Assembly: GCA_032622095.1 (NCBI GenBank)
Contig: CP136065.1
Location: 21,998,134-22,062,133 of the forward strand
Length of the DNA: 64,000 bases
Reading direction: 5' to 3'
Source of the DNA: Siphonodentalium dalli
Lineage: Eukaryota > Mollusca > Scaphopoda > Gadilida > Siphonodentaliidae
Of the stretch, positions 36,676-48,645 are shown in pieces (within the stretch, counting starts at the first letter, position 1; every line of letters starts with the position of its first letter). Both the position numbers and the translations under genes were made by a program. Below the pieces are notes generated by a model, which worked only from the letters and a program-made list of their open reading frames with translations, did not search any database and was not told the DNA's origin.

Positions 36676-36860
36676 TTAGAACGCTCTTTATTGTCTACCG
36701 CTTTTGGGAGACGGAAACATGGACGCTCTTTATATTTAATTGTCACAATACCACATACAAAATCACCCATGACCTTGAAATAGAGCACGTTCATAATTGA
36801 GAACGCTCTTTATTGTCTACACCGCGACGAAAATATGGACGCTCTTTATTAGAGGCAATC
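36676..36860 (+). repeat. Duplicated AACGCTCTTTATTGTCTAC module
   Basis: AACGCTCTTTATTGTCTAC occurs at 36,680 and 36,802, each followed about 40 bp later by CATGGACGCTCTTTAT or its variant. The spacing is about 122 bp, so this is a two-unit duplication. The same core occurs at four other places in the window. Confidence 0.7.
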
Positions 36861-37929
36861 ATTGGAGTTTTTCTATGCTAACAATTCAAAAAAAATCCTC
36901 TCTAGAAAGTCAATATGTGCCATCAAAACGTAAAATAAAACAAACAACAAACTGAAAAACAATGCCAGGCTAGCCTTCAATTAAAAAAAATATCGTTATG
37001 CCAAACTGCAGCCTAACTAATAATTATTGTAGTTTCAACAGTCTGTTGTGTATTCGAGTGAATTATTTTGTTTACTCACTTATCGATCTTGACTGGAAGG
37101 ATTTTAGCAAGCTGTTCACAGTCGTGCACTTCTCCACAGAAAATGTTTCGTGTGAAGAAACAGACAGTAACATTATTATGACGAATTCAAGCCATCATGA
37201 TACATGTACTAGTACAATAACTACCACCTTTTTAATCACACCCATTTGTAATTAATTGTACGCATATAGCGCACAACGTGGTGACACTAATGTGTAAACT
37301 AGCTTCCGAAATTGGTACCATACAACGAAGAATGAAGTACCGGTATATGCCAAACTTGTATTCTTTCAGAAACAGTTAAATTAGTTTTGCACGAAATTCC
37401 GCTCGCTCATTGCATTTCTGCATAAATTAATCTCATTTCAAATAACTTTTATCGCATCAAAGTGCATTTTAGCCATCATTATTCGTTATATAATCCACAT
37501 TCTAGTAAAGCCAGTTCATAGTTCAGCACATTCAAACAGTTTTATTCCGTGAGCGCTATTTATCGTAAAGGCTTAGGTAATTATCCAGCGTAATTTATCA
37601 ACTCGTTATGCGATTGGCGGAATTATTTCAAGCTCCACCCACCGCTGTCATCGGTAAGCGTCGATGCATATGATCGGCCATGTGACCGCGTTGTGGTCAT
37701 GGGATCGCACTCATTGACTGACTTCGGATATTTCCGCGATTTTTTTAATATCATAATAATATAAATACTATCTGCTCGATTTTGAATTTTCTTGGCGAAA
37801 TGGGTCTGTTAGACATATATTATTATTATTATGACGATAAAAAAAGAGTGGTTGAATGATAACAATAAAACAGTTTAGAACTTTAGAGTGACTCCCTTTA
37901 TCCCAGATACAATCATGCTGGCTGTGAAA
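36861..37929. other. AT-rich DNA, no supported feature
   Basis: Only a short unsupported ORF (36,998-37,255) and no repeats are seen. Confidence 0.35.
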
Positions 37930-38430
37930 GAACGATCAGTCTATCTTAACTGGTCGGGCTATTGTGATAAATCTCAAACATGTTTGCGATAAATTGTAAA
38001 CTATAATCACCAAGTAGTTTTAGAGTTATCGTAAAAATGCTTCAGATATATCACAAAGGTTTGCGAGTTATCGCAAAGGTGTTTGTGATTTTTCGCAAAG
38101 TCGTTTTCTGATTTTTCGCAAAGATTTGCCCCTTCATCACACATGTATGCTGGCTGTGAATGACCGATCGGTTTATTTTAGCCCGACCGTGCAATTATAG
38201 ATTGATAGGTTGTTCACTCAGACCTGTTTAAGATATGTGATTTATAATGTTTACACACAAATTAAGCAATTTGGACGATTATTTCAGACAAATTTTACTC
38301 CACGTGCAGGCAACAGGTCAGTGAAATGTCTGATTTATAATGTTTACAGAAGCCCATTAATGCCAAAAAACTAGATATGGCAAGAAACGTGGTCAAATTG
38401 TTTTTGGTACCCATATTTCTAGGGGGCTAA
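37930..38430. repeat. GCGATTTATCGCAAA word array, copy 2
   Basis: It shares with 10,770-11,400 the words GTTTGCGATAAAT and TTATCGCAAAGGTGTTTGTG, the text TGCTGGCTGTGAA (twice), and an inverted stretch around GGCAAGAAACGTGGTCAAAT. It directly precedes the 68-bp tandem array. Confidence 0.75.
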
Positions 38431-38449
38431 TTGCTAAGTGCAACTGAAT

Positions 38450-39990
38450 CAAGAAAAAAGAGTATCAAACCGTATTCTAGCATTGCTAAGATATTAAACT
38501 GCTAATAAATGAAAACAAATGAAGAAAATGGAGTTCTAAACTGGGCTCTAGCACTGCTAAGCTGCTAATAAATGAAAAAGTTATAACATGTGAATTTTAA
38601 AACCAATTCTAGCGGTGCTATGCTGCTAAACTGCTAACGAATGAAAAAAATGAAAGAAATCGGAGTTTTAAAAGGTCTCTAGGACTGCTAAAGTGCTGAC
38701 GCATTAAACATAAATGGTTCAAACTGAATTCTAGCGGTGTTATGCTGCAAAACTGCTAATGAATGAAAATATTAAAAAAAGAGTTCCAAACTGAATTCTA
38801 GCGGCGCTATGCTGCTAAACTGCTAAGGAATGAAAATATTAAAAAAGAGAGTTTCAAACTGAATTCTAGCGGTGCTATGCTGCTAAACTGCTGAGGACTG
38901 AAAATATTAAATAAGAGAGTTTCAAACTGAATTCTAGCAGTGCTCTGCTGCTAAACTGCTAAGAAAAAAAAATATTAAAAAAGAGTACCAAACTGAATTC
39001 TAGCGGTGCTATGCTGCTAAACTGCTAAGGAATGAAAATATTAAAAACGAGTTTCAAACTGAATTCTAGCGGTGCTATGCTGCTAAACTGATAAAGAATG
39101 AAAAAATGAAAGAAAATGGAGTTTTAAAAGGGCTCTAGGACTGCTAAACTGCTAATGCAGTAAGAAATAAATGGTTCACACTGAATTCTAGCGGTGCATT
39201 GCTGCAAAACTGATAAGGAATGAAAATGTTAACAAGAGAGCTTCAAACTGAATTCTAGCAGTGCTACGCTGCTAAACTGCTAAGGAATGAAAATATTAAA
39301 AAAGAGAGTTTCTAACTGAATTCTAGCGGTGCTATGCTGCTAAGGACTGAAAATAAAAAAAGTGTTTCAAACTGAATTCTAGCGGTGCTATGCTGCTAAA
39401 CTGCTAATGAATGAAAATATTAAAGAAGAGAGTTTCAAACTGAATTCTAACGGTGCTACGCTGCTAAACTGCTAAGGAATGAAAATATTAAAAAAGAGAG
39501 TTTCAAACTGAATTCTAGCGGTGCTCTGCTGCTAAACTGCTAAGGAATGAAAATGTTAACAAAGACAGTTTCAAACTAAATTCTAGCAGTGCTACGCTGC
39601 TAAGGAATGAAAATATTAAAAAAGAGTTTCAAACTGAATTCTAGCGGTGCTATGCTGCTAAGGAATGAAAATATTAAAAAAGAGAGTTTCAAACTGAATT
39701 CTAATTGTGCTATGCTGCTAAACTGCTAAGGAATGAAAATGTTAACAAAGACAGTTTCAAACTGAATTCTAGCAGTGCTATGCTGCTAAACTGCTGAGAA
39801 ATGAAAATATTTAAAAAAGAGAGTTCCAAACTGAATTCTAGCGGTGCTATGCTGCTAAGGAATGAAAATATTAAAATAGAGAGTTTCAAAGTCAATTCTA
39901 GCGGTGCTATACTACTCACTAAACAATGATAGAATTAAGAAATAAGAGTTTCAAACTGGATTTTAGCGGTGCTATGCTGCTAAACTTCTA
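38450..39990 (+). repeat. Tandem array of 64-70 bp units, about 22 copies
   Basis: The unit contains ACTGAATTCTAGCGGTGCTA, TGCTGCTAAACTGCTAAGG and AATGAAAATATTAAAAAAGAG. Measured starts of GAATTC at 38,793, 38,862, 38,931 and 38,995 give periods of 69, 69 and 64 bp. Some units lack the AAACTGCT segment. Isolated degenerate units continue to about 40,240. Confidence 0.95.
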
Positions 39991-41199
39991 ATGCATGCAG
40001 CCTGTGCTGATGGATTGTGCAAAATAGTTTAGTCATACACAAAGTAAAATTCCTTGTTTTTTTGGCGATAGGCCATAAAATGGTCATTCCCATGGTAATG
40101 TCAACAGCCATGACACATTTCAAAATGATCCGACAAGAGATCAGATCTGGATTACACCCGTGCAAAAGGAAGTCAAGTTGAGCTGAAAAACGAGTCGCTA
40201 ACTCGATTCTAACAGTTCTATGCTGCTAAAGCCCTAAACAATGACCGAAGTAAGAAATATGTGTTTAACATTTTCAACAGTTTCAAAATCATGTCCTACA
40301 TAAATTGGAAATTTTACGCCTTGTTGTTTTTAGACCATTAGATCAACATCAGTTCATATGGAGTGTCATATCGTAAATTTCATGGAAAGGTTGAGGTACA
40401 GTAGGAAAGTTCAAACTAAAGGTGAGAGTGCAAATGTCATTTCGAAGCAAAGTTTGGTCTGATGGTATGGGGAAGTGGAGTGACTTTATGCCCAAATTGA
40501 AAAGAGTTAAAATGCAGAACGAATGTATCTTTAATTGTTTTATTTCAAAGAAATATGTATAAATACAAATTATATCAAGACAAAAACTTCAAGGTTATAA
40601 CAGTACAAACTACCTTACATTATTTTAAGAACAAGACAATAGTCACCAAGATATGTTTTTGTATAAACCAAAGACGATAAACAGTTTATGAGAAAAGCAA
40701 ATGAGCAAACTATTTGAGTGATTCCCTAGAAATTTATGGCTTGAATGATAACAAGAAACATGGTAATAAATACTATCAATTTATACACAGAAGATCATGT
40801 CAAACCAGATACAAGAAGTAAATGATGATCACGTAATGTATACTTATGAAATAGGTTTAAGATTTAATACACTTTGCATAGACATTAATTGGTAGGGCAA
40901 ATATTTTTTCTATCACTGGTAGTTTTATTTAGGTCATTAAAATAAAAGGTGGTCTGAGGCGATACGATCTCAATTTTGAAATGAGGGAGTTTATATTTAT
41001 TTTCTCATAATCCTGCGTAATCTGGAAAACATATTCCGGGAAGTGATGAGAGCTGAGAACACAGAATTTGTAATTACTTGGCATTATTCACCTGCGAATC
41101 ATGTAAACTCGTGAGCCGAATATATTGATTGTAGACAAAAATAAATAAATAAATAGTTGAGTGACTGGATCAGTTAACCCTTTTATGACTGGCTAAAAC
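39991..41199. other. AT-rich DNA, no supported gene
   Basis: After the last degenerate repeat units there is no ORF, repeat or RNA gene that I can support. Confidence 0.35.
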
Positions 41200-41350
41200 C
41201 CTGTGCCAATGATGCATTCTTGTATATATGCGAGTCGTCCATACGGCGCCTAGCATATATACGAGAATGCATGAGCCTAACAATATTTACCTTGTTAGCC
41301 AGCGCATTCCCAATTGGAGACCCGCATATATAAGAGAATGCATGGTATAG
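41200..41350. repeat. TATATATGCGAG word cluster 1
   Basis: Forward TGCATTCTTGTATATATGCGAG-type text (near 41,212) and inverted CGCATATATAAGAGAATGCAT text (near 41,323) bracket GATTTACCTTGTTAGCC-like spacer text. The same words make clusters at 45,590-45,830 and 46,660-46,815. Confidence 0.7.
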
Positions 41351-41612
41351 CATCTTTAATGGTGCACCAGCGCAGCACCTGTCATGAATAGGTTTAAACT
41401 GATGGGAAACCATTCAGGCAAAATCAAATGCAACTTGAGCATTGTTCTTAAAAAATAACAACATACAATGTGCACAATCTGAAAAGTAATTAAAACAACA
41501 AGAGCACAGTAATTAGCACAGTAATAACTTTCTATCAATTAATAACATTAAAGACAAATGAACATTTGTATAGCCTGAACAGTGCATGCGTTCTTTGTTA
41601 TAAACTACAATC

Positions 41613-41677
41613 ATGGCTGTTGTATATCATTATCATATGGAATAATGGATTTCCATATGATGATATACAACAGCCAT
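41613..41677. other. Strong 65-nt hairpin
   Basis: The 30-nt left arm begins ATGGCTGTTGTATATCAT and the right arm ends ATGATATACAACAGCCAT. Pairing is complete except for one 3-nt bulge, with an 8-nt loop at 41,643-41,650. Size and shape resemble a miRNA precursor or a tiny foldback element. No expression evidence is available. Confidence 0.6.
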
Positions 41678-41956
41678 TTAACAAGAAATAGAGCCTGGTA
41701 TACCCAATGTTTTTACTGTGGAGTTTATGACTGATGTTCATTTTATTAATTAAATTTTATATCCTTAAATATGTCACTCAGTATTATTTATCTGGGAATA
41801 TTTATAGCTGTTAGTTTCACATCCAAAAATTGTCCAGTAAATTAGCTCAGGACCTCGCCAAAGGCTCCACCCAGATCTCATTTAGTGGAGTCATTTTGTA
41901 AATTTGCTATAAATTGTGGACAGTTGTAGATTATATTTGTCATGATATGATATTAA

Positions 41957-42152
41957 AGGGGCGCTGTGCACCAAATCCGGCCATTTATAGGAACATCTCA
42001 TGTTATACCCAATAGAATATATGCAACAAATGAAAAATTTTAGCCATTGATGACCGTAAAATACATTTGTGTGGTCTTTGAACGATGGAAACAACACAAT
42101 CATTTTGAATGAAAATAAGTTATAAATGCCCAAATTAGTATACAGTACCCCT
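41957..42152. mobile_element. TTAA-flanked MITE, second family
   Basis: TTAA is present at 41,953-41,956 and 42,153-42,156. The ends are AGGGGCGCTGTGCACCAAAT at left and, in reverse complement, AGGGGTACTGTATACTAATT at right; imperfect pairing extends to about 42 bp including GCCATTTATA. It has no ORF. The TTAA duplication suggests mobilisation by a piggyBac-type transposase. Confidence 0.75.
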
Positions 42153-42156
42153 TTAA

Positions 42157-43239
42157 CATCTAATGACAGAAATGGTCAATTTTATGAACAGTCTTCACAT
42201 TTCCAATCAATATTTGCATTCCTCTTCCGCAGTCCAACACAGTATCTGTGAAACTCTTTCTGACATCAATCACATTGTACTTGTAGCTTATTCTTCTGCT
42301 TTCCTATTTTACACAGTGCTGCTGCACACCCTCCTTGAACCTGTACGGCAACTGACATAGTCACTGAAGAGAAAGAAAAGCATGCATTGATACAATGTTA
42401 TAACAATTATATCTTTCATACTTGCAATTGCAATCAATATTCGGCATATGACAACGGAATCTCATTCCATGGAATTACAGTAAATAGAGCACAGTGAAGA
42501 AAACTGAAGTAATCAACTTATCACAATTGAGTTACTGGGCAGAATAAATTATTTGCTTATTTCAATGTGAGAACTGATCAAATAATATTGATATTTGATA
42601 TTGTTATTCATGGGACACTGCTATTTATTTAAATATCGTCAAGATGTTTCAAATGTGTTTACAGTTATATATAGCACTAATTATTAATGTTTAAAGTGTT
42701 TTAAATACACATCTTGGAGCCCTTGATTCCTGTCATCATGGTGTGGCGGACTGATTTCTGCCGAAGATGTGATATCTGAAATATAAAAGTAGTATATAAA
42801 ATATTTGCACCAAATAGAAAATGGATATATGTGGAATATGTAATTCAACATATTATTTGAAGAACTCGAGAGGGTGCCTTTACTTCAACATATGCTCATG
42901 TCTAATTCTTTTAAGACATGTTGTGGACTTACTGCAGTGAACAAAAATCGCCAATTTATTATGCAGACACTATCAGCACTGGAATAATGTAGCAATAGAA
43001 TATTATCAAAAATTCCTGCAAGATCAACTGTACCATTTCATAGAACACCACAGTTGAACTACGCACGGATGTAAATATTTAATCATTATTCGGGTCACAC
43101 TATTGGACATAAACATTACAACGATTACGACAATGATGCTCTTTTCTGACTATTTGGATATCAAATATACGAAAATAACTTATTTTAGCATGATTATTTG
43201 TCATTCAGTTTGGAACTATGGAATCCTATTGGGGCCACT
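42157..43239. other. AT-rich DNA, no supported gene
   Basis: No recognisable ORF, RNA gene or repeat unit is visible here. Confidence 0.35.
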
Positions 43240-43510
43240 TGCTAATGGCGCTTTCGGCGCGCACCGAACGCGACAAAATGTGCGCCATTAGCATTGTTTC
43301 GGCGCGCGCCGAAAGCGACAAAATATGCGCCGTTACAGCGCACTTTTGGTCGCTTTCGGCGCCTTCGGCGCACCGCGCCGAAAGCGACATAATATTCGCC
43401 GTTAGTAACGCGCCGAAAGCGACGAAAGCGCCGAAAGTGACTTTTTGTCGCTTTCGGCGCTTTCGGCGCGGTGCACCGAAAGCGACAAAATATGCGCCAT
43501 TAGCGCATGT
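43240..43510. repeat. GC-rich GCGCCGAAAGCGAC word island 1
   Basis: The word GCGCCGAAAGCGACAAAA and its reverse complement TTTTGTCGCTTTCGGCGC occur about fourteen times in 270 bp, in an otherwise AT-rich area. The ends are inverted: CTAATGGCGC at left and GCGCCATTAG at right, joined to TATGCGCC spacers. ORFs on both strands here are by-products. Confidence 0.85.
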
Positions 43511-43691
43511 ACAATTAAGTATGTGATCACCACAGTGCAGATCGGACATGGCGATATTTATATGTATTAATTTTAAAAGGGAGGGGCTGAAATTTGCTGT
43601 AGATAGACCTCTAAATGCTATAATTTTTCATTATTCAGATTTAAAATTATTGTGGCCTTGTGGTCCTGGTCCCTCCTCTGTGGGCAGTTAA

Positions 43692-43891
43692 AGGTACACA
43701 ATCCGATCAGACGCTACTAAATAACTATTTCTTTGGATTCAGCAGGATTCGGGGGTAAAAATATATTCGATTTGAGTCAAGGAACCCACCTATCAAAGCG
43801 GTTGTAAGATGGATAAGACTCAAATCAAATATTTTTTACCGCGAAGCCAAAACAATTGTAATTTAGGAGCGTCTGATTGGATTGAGTACCT
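43692..43891. mobile_element. TTAA-flanked MITE (piggyBac-like), copy 2
   Basis: TTAA lies at 43,688-43,691 and 43,892-43,895. Ends AGGTACACAATCCGATCAGACG and, inverted, AGGTACTCAATCCAATCAGACG match copy 1 at 23,119-23,408. It is shorter than copy 1 because about 90 bp of interior is absent. Confidence 0.85.
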
Positions 43892-43945
43892 TTAAACAAG
43901 AAAATTAGCTTCAGTTAACACAAAATTCACCGAAATATTTTGAAA

Positions 43946-43996
43946 GTGGGGTTTCTATGTGGGAAAAAAATAGTTTTTCCCTTATAGAAACTCCAC
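43946..43996. other. 51-nt hairpin
   Basis: The arms GTGGGGTTTCTATGTGGG-AAAAA and its partner at 43,974-43,996 pair over 23 positions with one mismatch and two G-U pairs around a 5-nt loop. It is a foldback or small-RNA precursor candidate. Confidence 0.5.
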
Positions 43997-44183
43997 ATAT
44001 ATATTCAGACATTTGGGGAGGGTGTAGAAAAATGCTTGGGGAAAAACAATTGCTAATAATAATAATTTTGTTGCTAGGTGGGTAATAAAGGTAATAAAGT
44101 ATCATATGTGGCTGAATATATATTAACACTCCCCTCCAGAGCAAATTGAAATAAATTTAAATCTATATACACTGCTTCTCATA

Positions 44184-45346
44184 TAGTCCAAGTCTTCTCG
44201 TACTAAAGCCGGCTAAGATATTGGGATGGAGGTGCCGGTCTTTAGTCCGAGTTCCAGGCCCATGCATTCCTTTGACAGGACTTAAGCGTTAGTGACCCGC
44301 TCAAATAAAACCACAATTATATGAAATAAAATATCACAATTGCTACAATAAACGGATAGTTTCCGCAGAAGACATGCTATTTTATCTGAAACCCACATCG
44401 GTTGTGAATTGAAAGCGGTAATTTAATGTGAAAAGAAACATTTGCCGCAGTGTTTACATATTTTTTAAAGTATGCGAACTCAGTTGACCTTGCGAACTGC
44501 GTTCGGCATTTTCCGTTGAAAATATTCCGTAGATTTTGGACAACAACGCAAATTACGATGAATTCTCCATTGTAATCGTAATTATGTGTGTCAATAAATA
44601 AAATAATAAATAGATTAATTAAACATTGGAGATATAAATGTAATACACCAAATAAATGAACCTTAAGTTTGAAAAGTCCCACTAAAACGGAAGAACTATA
44701 TTTTGAAACTGTGTGATTCGGTTCTCCGATTATTTTATCAACACAGATGTCAAATGCACATCACGCATGGCAAGTCAGACACAAGAGTTCTAATTTGCTC
44801 CAATTTTGACAAGTTGCTTGCGAAAATTGTCAACAAAACTACCGTTCTGATCCTCCATTATGTCATTAAGTTTTTAGTGCGGGAATTGTTCTAAAAGCAC
44901 ATAGAAAACTGGACTTTCGGGCGATCGGTTTTCGCTATTTTTGTTCGGAAAACCCGCGCTATATATAGAAACCGAAAGTAGAATTCCCAGAACAAACAGC
45001 GGATTATGCCGAACTTATTCGGACCACTTCGGCTTTCGGTTAAAATGTAAACAAACAGAGAAACAAATCGATGTGTGTGGCAATCAACCGGAATATTCTA
45101 TGTGTAATTTAACATTAAAGTTAGATTATTATACACCATTATGACCATAAGATGTAAGCCTTTCCGATGTATATAGCATCATGTATTGATTTGCTAGGTA
45201 AATCCAGTAAAATACACCACAAATTCCCGCCACAGATCGTGGGCGTAAGTCGTGTCAAAGGATTGGTATACAAGCGGTCTTGGACTAAAGACCAGCATCG
45301 CCATCCCAATATCTTAGCTGGTTTTAGTACAAGAAGACTTGGACTA
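44184..45346. mobile_element. Mutator-like TIR element, copy 2
   Basis: It starts TAGTCCAAGTCTTCTCG and ends with the inverse. The flanks carry a perfect 9-bp duplication, CTTCTCATA (44,175-44,183 and 45,347-45,355). It is 255 bp longer than copy 1 because of extra sequence between about 44,395 and 44,660. The shared interior includes CTTCGGCTTTCGGTTAAAA-type text. No transposase is encoded. Confidence 0.85.
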
Positions 45347-45589
45347 CTTCTCATATAGCATTTTTTTTTTGTGTTTTGTTGAAGAAAATTAACTTATGAC
45401 TGAGATTAAGCCTTCAGTCTTTATACTTTTCCAAAAATGCCATTTTTGGGCATTTTTGTCTTTTTTACAAATTTTGGGGCATAAATAGAAAAATAAGCAG
45501 TCATTAACCCTTTCATAATGGGTGCTTATGCATTATTTTGTATATGTACACTGGCTTAGAAGGTTAATAGAAGTATTTTTAGATTTATG

Positions 45590-46815
45590 CATTCTCTTAT
45601 ATATGCGAGGAATTCTATGGGAGACTCGCATATATAACAGGTTTTCACAAAATTTCAGGAAGCTCCAGTTGTGGAAGGATTAATAATAGATAATGGTCTC
45701 CCATATGGCACCTTGCATATATAAAATAATGCACTGGCTTACATGGTCAAGATAAGTGTTGTTAAATATGCGAGTCTGCCTATGGGAGATTCACATATAT
45801 AAGAGAATGCATTGGTACAGTGTTTTCGCAAAATTTCAGGAAGCTCCAGTCATTAAGTGTGCAGAATTATTTGAACTTTCCTCTTAGAACACTTTCAATT
45901 GTAAAAAGATAGCATCACAATGTGTTTGGAAATTCCTTCACAGTATCAGGTCTAACACAACGGTTCAAAAATAGTTTTGTCTTCATCATAGACTAATAAA
46001 GAAATCATGTTTGTACACAATCTAGTCAGACAATTACTAAAACAATGAAAAAGCTGTTCATTTTTTGTTTGTTCTTGAAATACCTGACCATAATATATTG
46101 AATTTGGCTCAGTGTGATACACTCCAGTTTTTTGAAGAAACTTGAAAAATCTTTACTCTTATAGATGAATTAATCATTATCTCTTCCTATAACAAGTGTT
46201 ATATAGTTTCATGTGTATAACATAATAAATATGAATCAAAGACCCCTCCCTGGAAACACTTCTATCAATTAATATTATAATAAGTATACAATCAATTTCC
46301 AGTATTTTAGGACTCGCGTTTATTTTGAACTTTTGCTAAAAATAGTAACAAATATATGTCCCACTTTATTGTCGCATTATATAATAAATATTGGTTTGAA
46401 ATCAATATTAATTGATAGTAGCATTTCCTGACAGGTATCTTTGGCTCATTTTTATTATTTTATACCCAGGAAACTATACAACACTTGTTAGAGGAAGAGA
46501 TAATCCATCTTTAGTGAATCTGGAAAATTGGAAATGTTTGAATTTCTTCTGTAAAGCAGGACAATAAGATTTACAAAATGAACATGCAGTTGGAAAGACT
46601 GGGGAAACTCGAATATATAATATAACCATTTCATGATGGAAGCTGCGCTGGTGCTAGTGCATTCCCTTATATTCGCAGGTACCATAGGCAGCCTCACATA
46701 TATAAAAGGATGCACTGGCTTACAAGGTAAATCTTGTTAGGCCAATGTAATATATTCTCTTATATATGCTAGGATATATACTGGAAACTACCATCTATAA
46801 GAGAATGCATTAGCA
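45590..46815. repeat. TATATATGCGAG word clusters 2 and 3
   Basis: Forward GCATTCTCTTATATATGCG and inverted CGCATATATAAGAGAATGCA words occur at 45,590-45,830, with the phrase TTTCACAAAATTTCAGGAAG twice, and again at 46,660-46,815. Between the clusters (45,850-46,360) the DNA is AT-rich without features. Confidence 0.65.
46365..46515 (+). repeat. Dispersed repeat shared with 54,565-54,705
   Basis: Common text includes AATCAATATTAATTGATAG, TACCCAGGAAACTAT (variant CCCAGGGAACTAT) and GAGATAATCCATCTTT, in the same order and orientation at both places. Confidence 0.65.
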
Positions 46816-47693
46816 CAGTCATGGAAGGGTCAATGATGCACCAGTGCTGCTACCATCATTAAAGGTTTAATTGATTTTATTCCTAAATAGACAATTTTTG
46901 TTGTAATTAGTTCCGACACTCAAGGGTTTGGTATTTTGTATCATAAAGTAACCACATAGTTTTTATTACTCTGACTACTGATGGTATGCTAGCACCTCCC
47001 ATAAATCATGAATAACAGAGAGAGGTGAAGCATGAGTACCCGGTTGAAAGAAATATAGGATACAAGCGATGGTTATTTCACACTATTATATAACATAAAA
47101 ATGTTTACATTTTTGCTGAAGTATTGTCCATAACTTCACCTCATCAAGAAGTATTAGACTGAATTATATCCAAATATGTCATTTTGACAAAGAAATAATC
47201 AAAATTGAAACAATTTGATGCTCAATGACAATCATTCTCAGTGCGATATATCTTACAGTTCCAGCAGATTTCACTCCAATGTCACTATACATATTTTCTT
47301 ATCTATAGTACACAGAAAAACACCTATCTGTTATTACGTATTCAGTATTGGAGTCTAGGTCGACCAGGGTTCGGACAGGAAAGGGGAGAGGAGTGGCACC
47401 ATCAATGAGATCATGAAGAGATATATTTAAGAAGACTGATTTTAAATTATTTATTAACACATGTATGAACTTTCACTATAAATGAGTCTAAATATAGTCA
47501 AGTGATTAGTATGCATACATTTGAGCAACTTTTTAAGTGAGTGTTGCTGTAATATAATTAAAAAGTCTGTTAATAATTGAACACCACAACTGACTGTCAC
47601 TAGCTGTGATAGACTTGCAGTTGAATATATTAATTGAGTAATTGGCAATCATGAATATTTGTGTGGGACAAACCCCAGCTTCTGGCATGATTT
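46816..47693. other. AT-rich DNA, no supported feature
   Basis: Nothing beyond short chance ORFs. Confidence 0.35.
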
Positions 47694-48167
47694 AGGGTAC
47701 GTTCATACGCTGGCAAGTTTGCACGGTACATTTTTGCCGCCATTTCGTCATAGAAAACCACATGGTGCCAGAATATGAACGGAAATGTGCACATAACATG
47801 CATCTTTACCAGAGCGAAAGACATGAGAAGTAACATTTATCTAGTTCCACTTGTACTACCAGTGCTACCTCCAAATACCTGTATGATTTATTCTTGCGAG
47901 ATAATTTGCATGATATTTACAGGCAAATTCCGGTAGCATCATTACCAGTGGAACGACAAAGATTTATTTCGCACGTATACTAGTAGTTAGCTGTGGCACA
48001 GATGAAGTTTATGTGCTGGTTTCCGTTCATATTATGGCAATATACTTTTCTACGACAAAATGTCTGCAAATCATATGGTGCAAACAGCAGTTATGGCAAT
48101 ATACTTTTCTACGACAAAATGCCTGCAAATCATATGGTGCAAACTTGCCAGTGTATGATCGTACCCT
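47694..48167. mobile_element. 474-bp TIR element with an internal tandem duplication
   Basis: The left end AGGGTACGTTCATACGCTGG is inverted at the right as CCAGTGTATGATCGTACCCT. Inverted similarity continues over about 100 bp through CATTTTGTCGTAGAAAA text. In the right arm a 60-bp unit with TATGGCAATATACTTTTCTA occurs twice in tandem (48,034-48,094 and 48,094-48,150). No flanking target duplication was found. Confidence 0.7.
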
Positions 48168-48504
48168 CAGTCAACAGCCTGGAGCTACATACATGTAGTT
48201 GAAATTGAAGAAACCCCTCCCCTAGATTATTCCATGAAACTTTTTTTATGTTCTGACATGGAACTTTATAACATTGAACAAACAAGGCAGGGAACATGTT
48301 GAACTCTCCGTCACTACATCCCTGCGAATGGCGGGGGGGTGAGGGACTGTGGCTTTTGAAGTTCACTCACCTAATTGTAATTCCATATTTCTGATAAAAC
48401 TTATAGATAATTTCACGGTATGTAAAATTTAGAAAACAATTGTCAACAATGAACGCCTCCATTTTAATGGGATACAGATTACACCTCGCTACGCATGCCG
48501 GAAA
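48168..48504. other. No supported feature
   Basis: Short AT-rich stretch between two repeats. Confidence 0.35.
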
Positions 48505-48645
48505 CGTTGCACTTTTTGTCGCTGTTGGCGCTTTCGTCGCTTTCGGCGCGTTACTAATGGCGCACTTTTTATCGCTTTCGGCGCTTTCGGCGCTTTCGGC
48601 ACGTTACTATTGGTGCGCTTTTTGTCGCTTTGTGTAATTTGTAAT
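48505..48645. repeat. GC-rich GCGCCGAAAGCGAC word island 2
   Basis: CTTTCGGCGC and TTTTTGTCGCT words occur about ten times in one orientation. It includes ACTAATGGCGCACTTTTT, matching the ends of island 1 at 43.2 kb. It looks like one arm of that structure. Confidence 0.75.

Noticed and set aside
36591-36680. Possible start of a zinc-binding (THAP-like) domain, MASRCSVFSCGR
   Set aside because: The frame stops after 29 codons and no donor site at the right place was seen.
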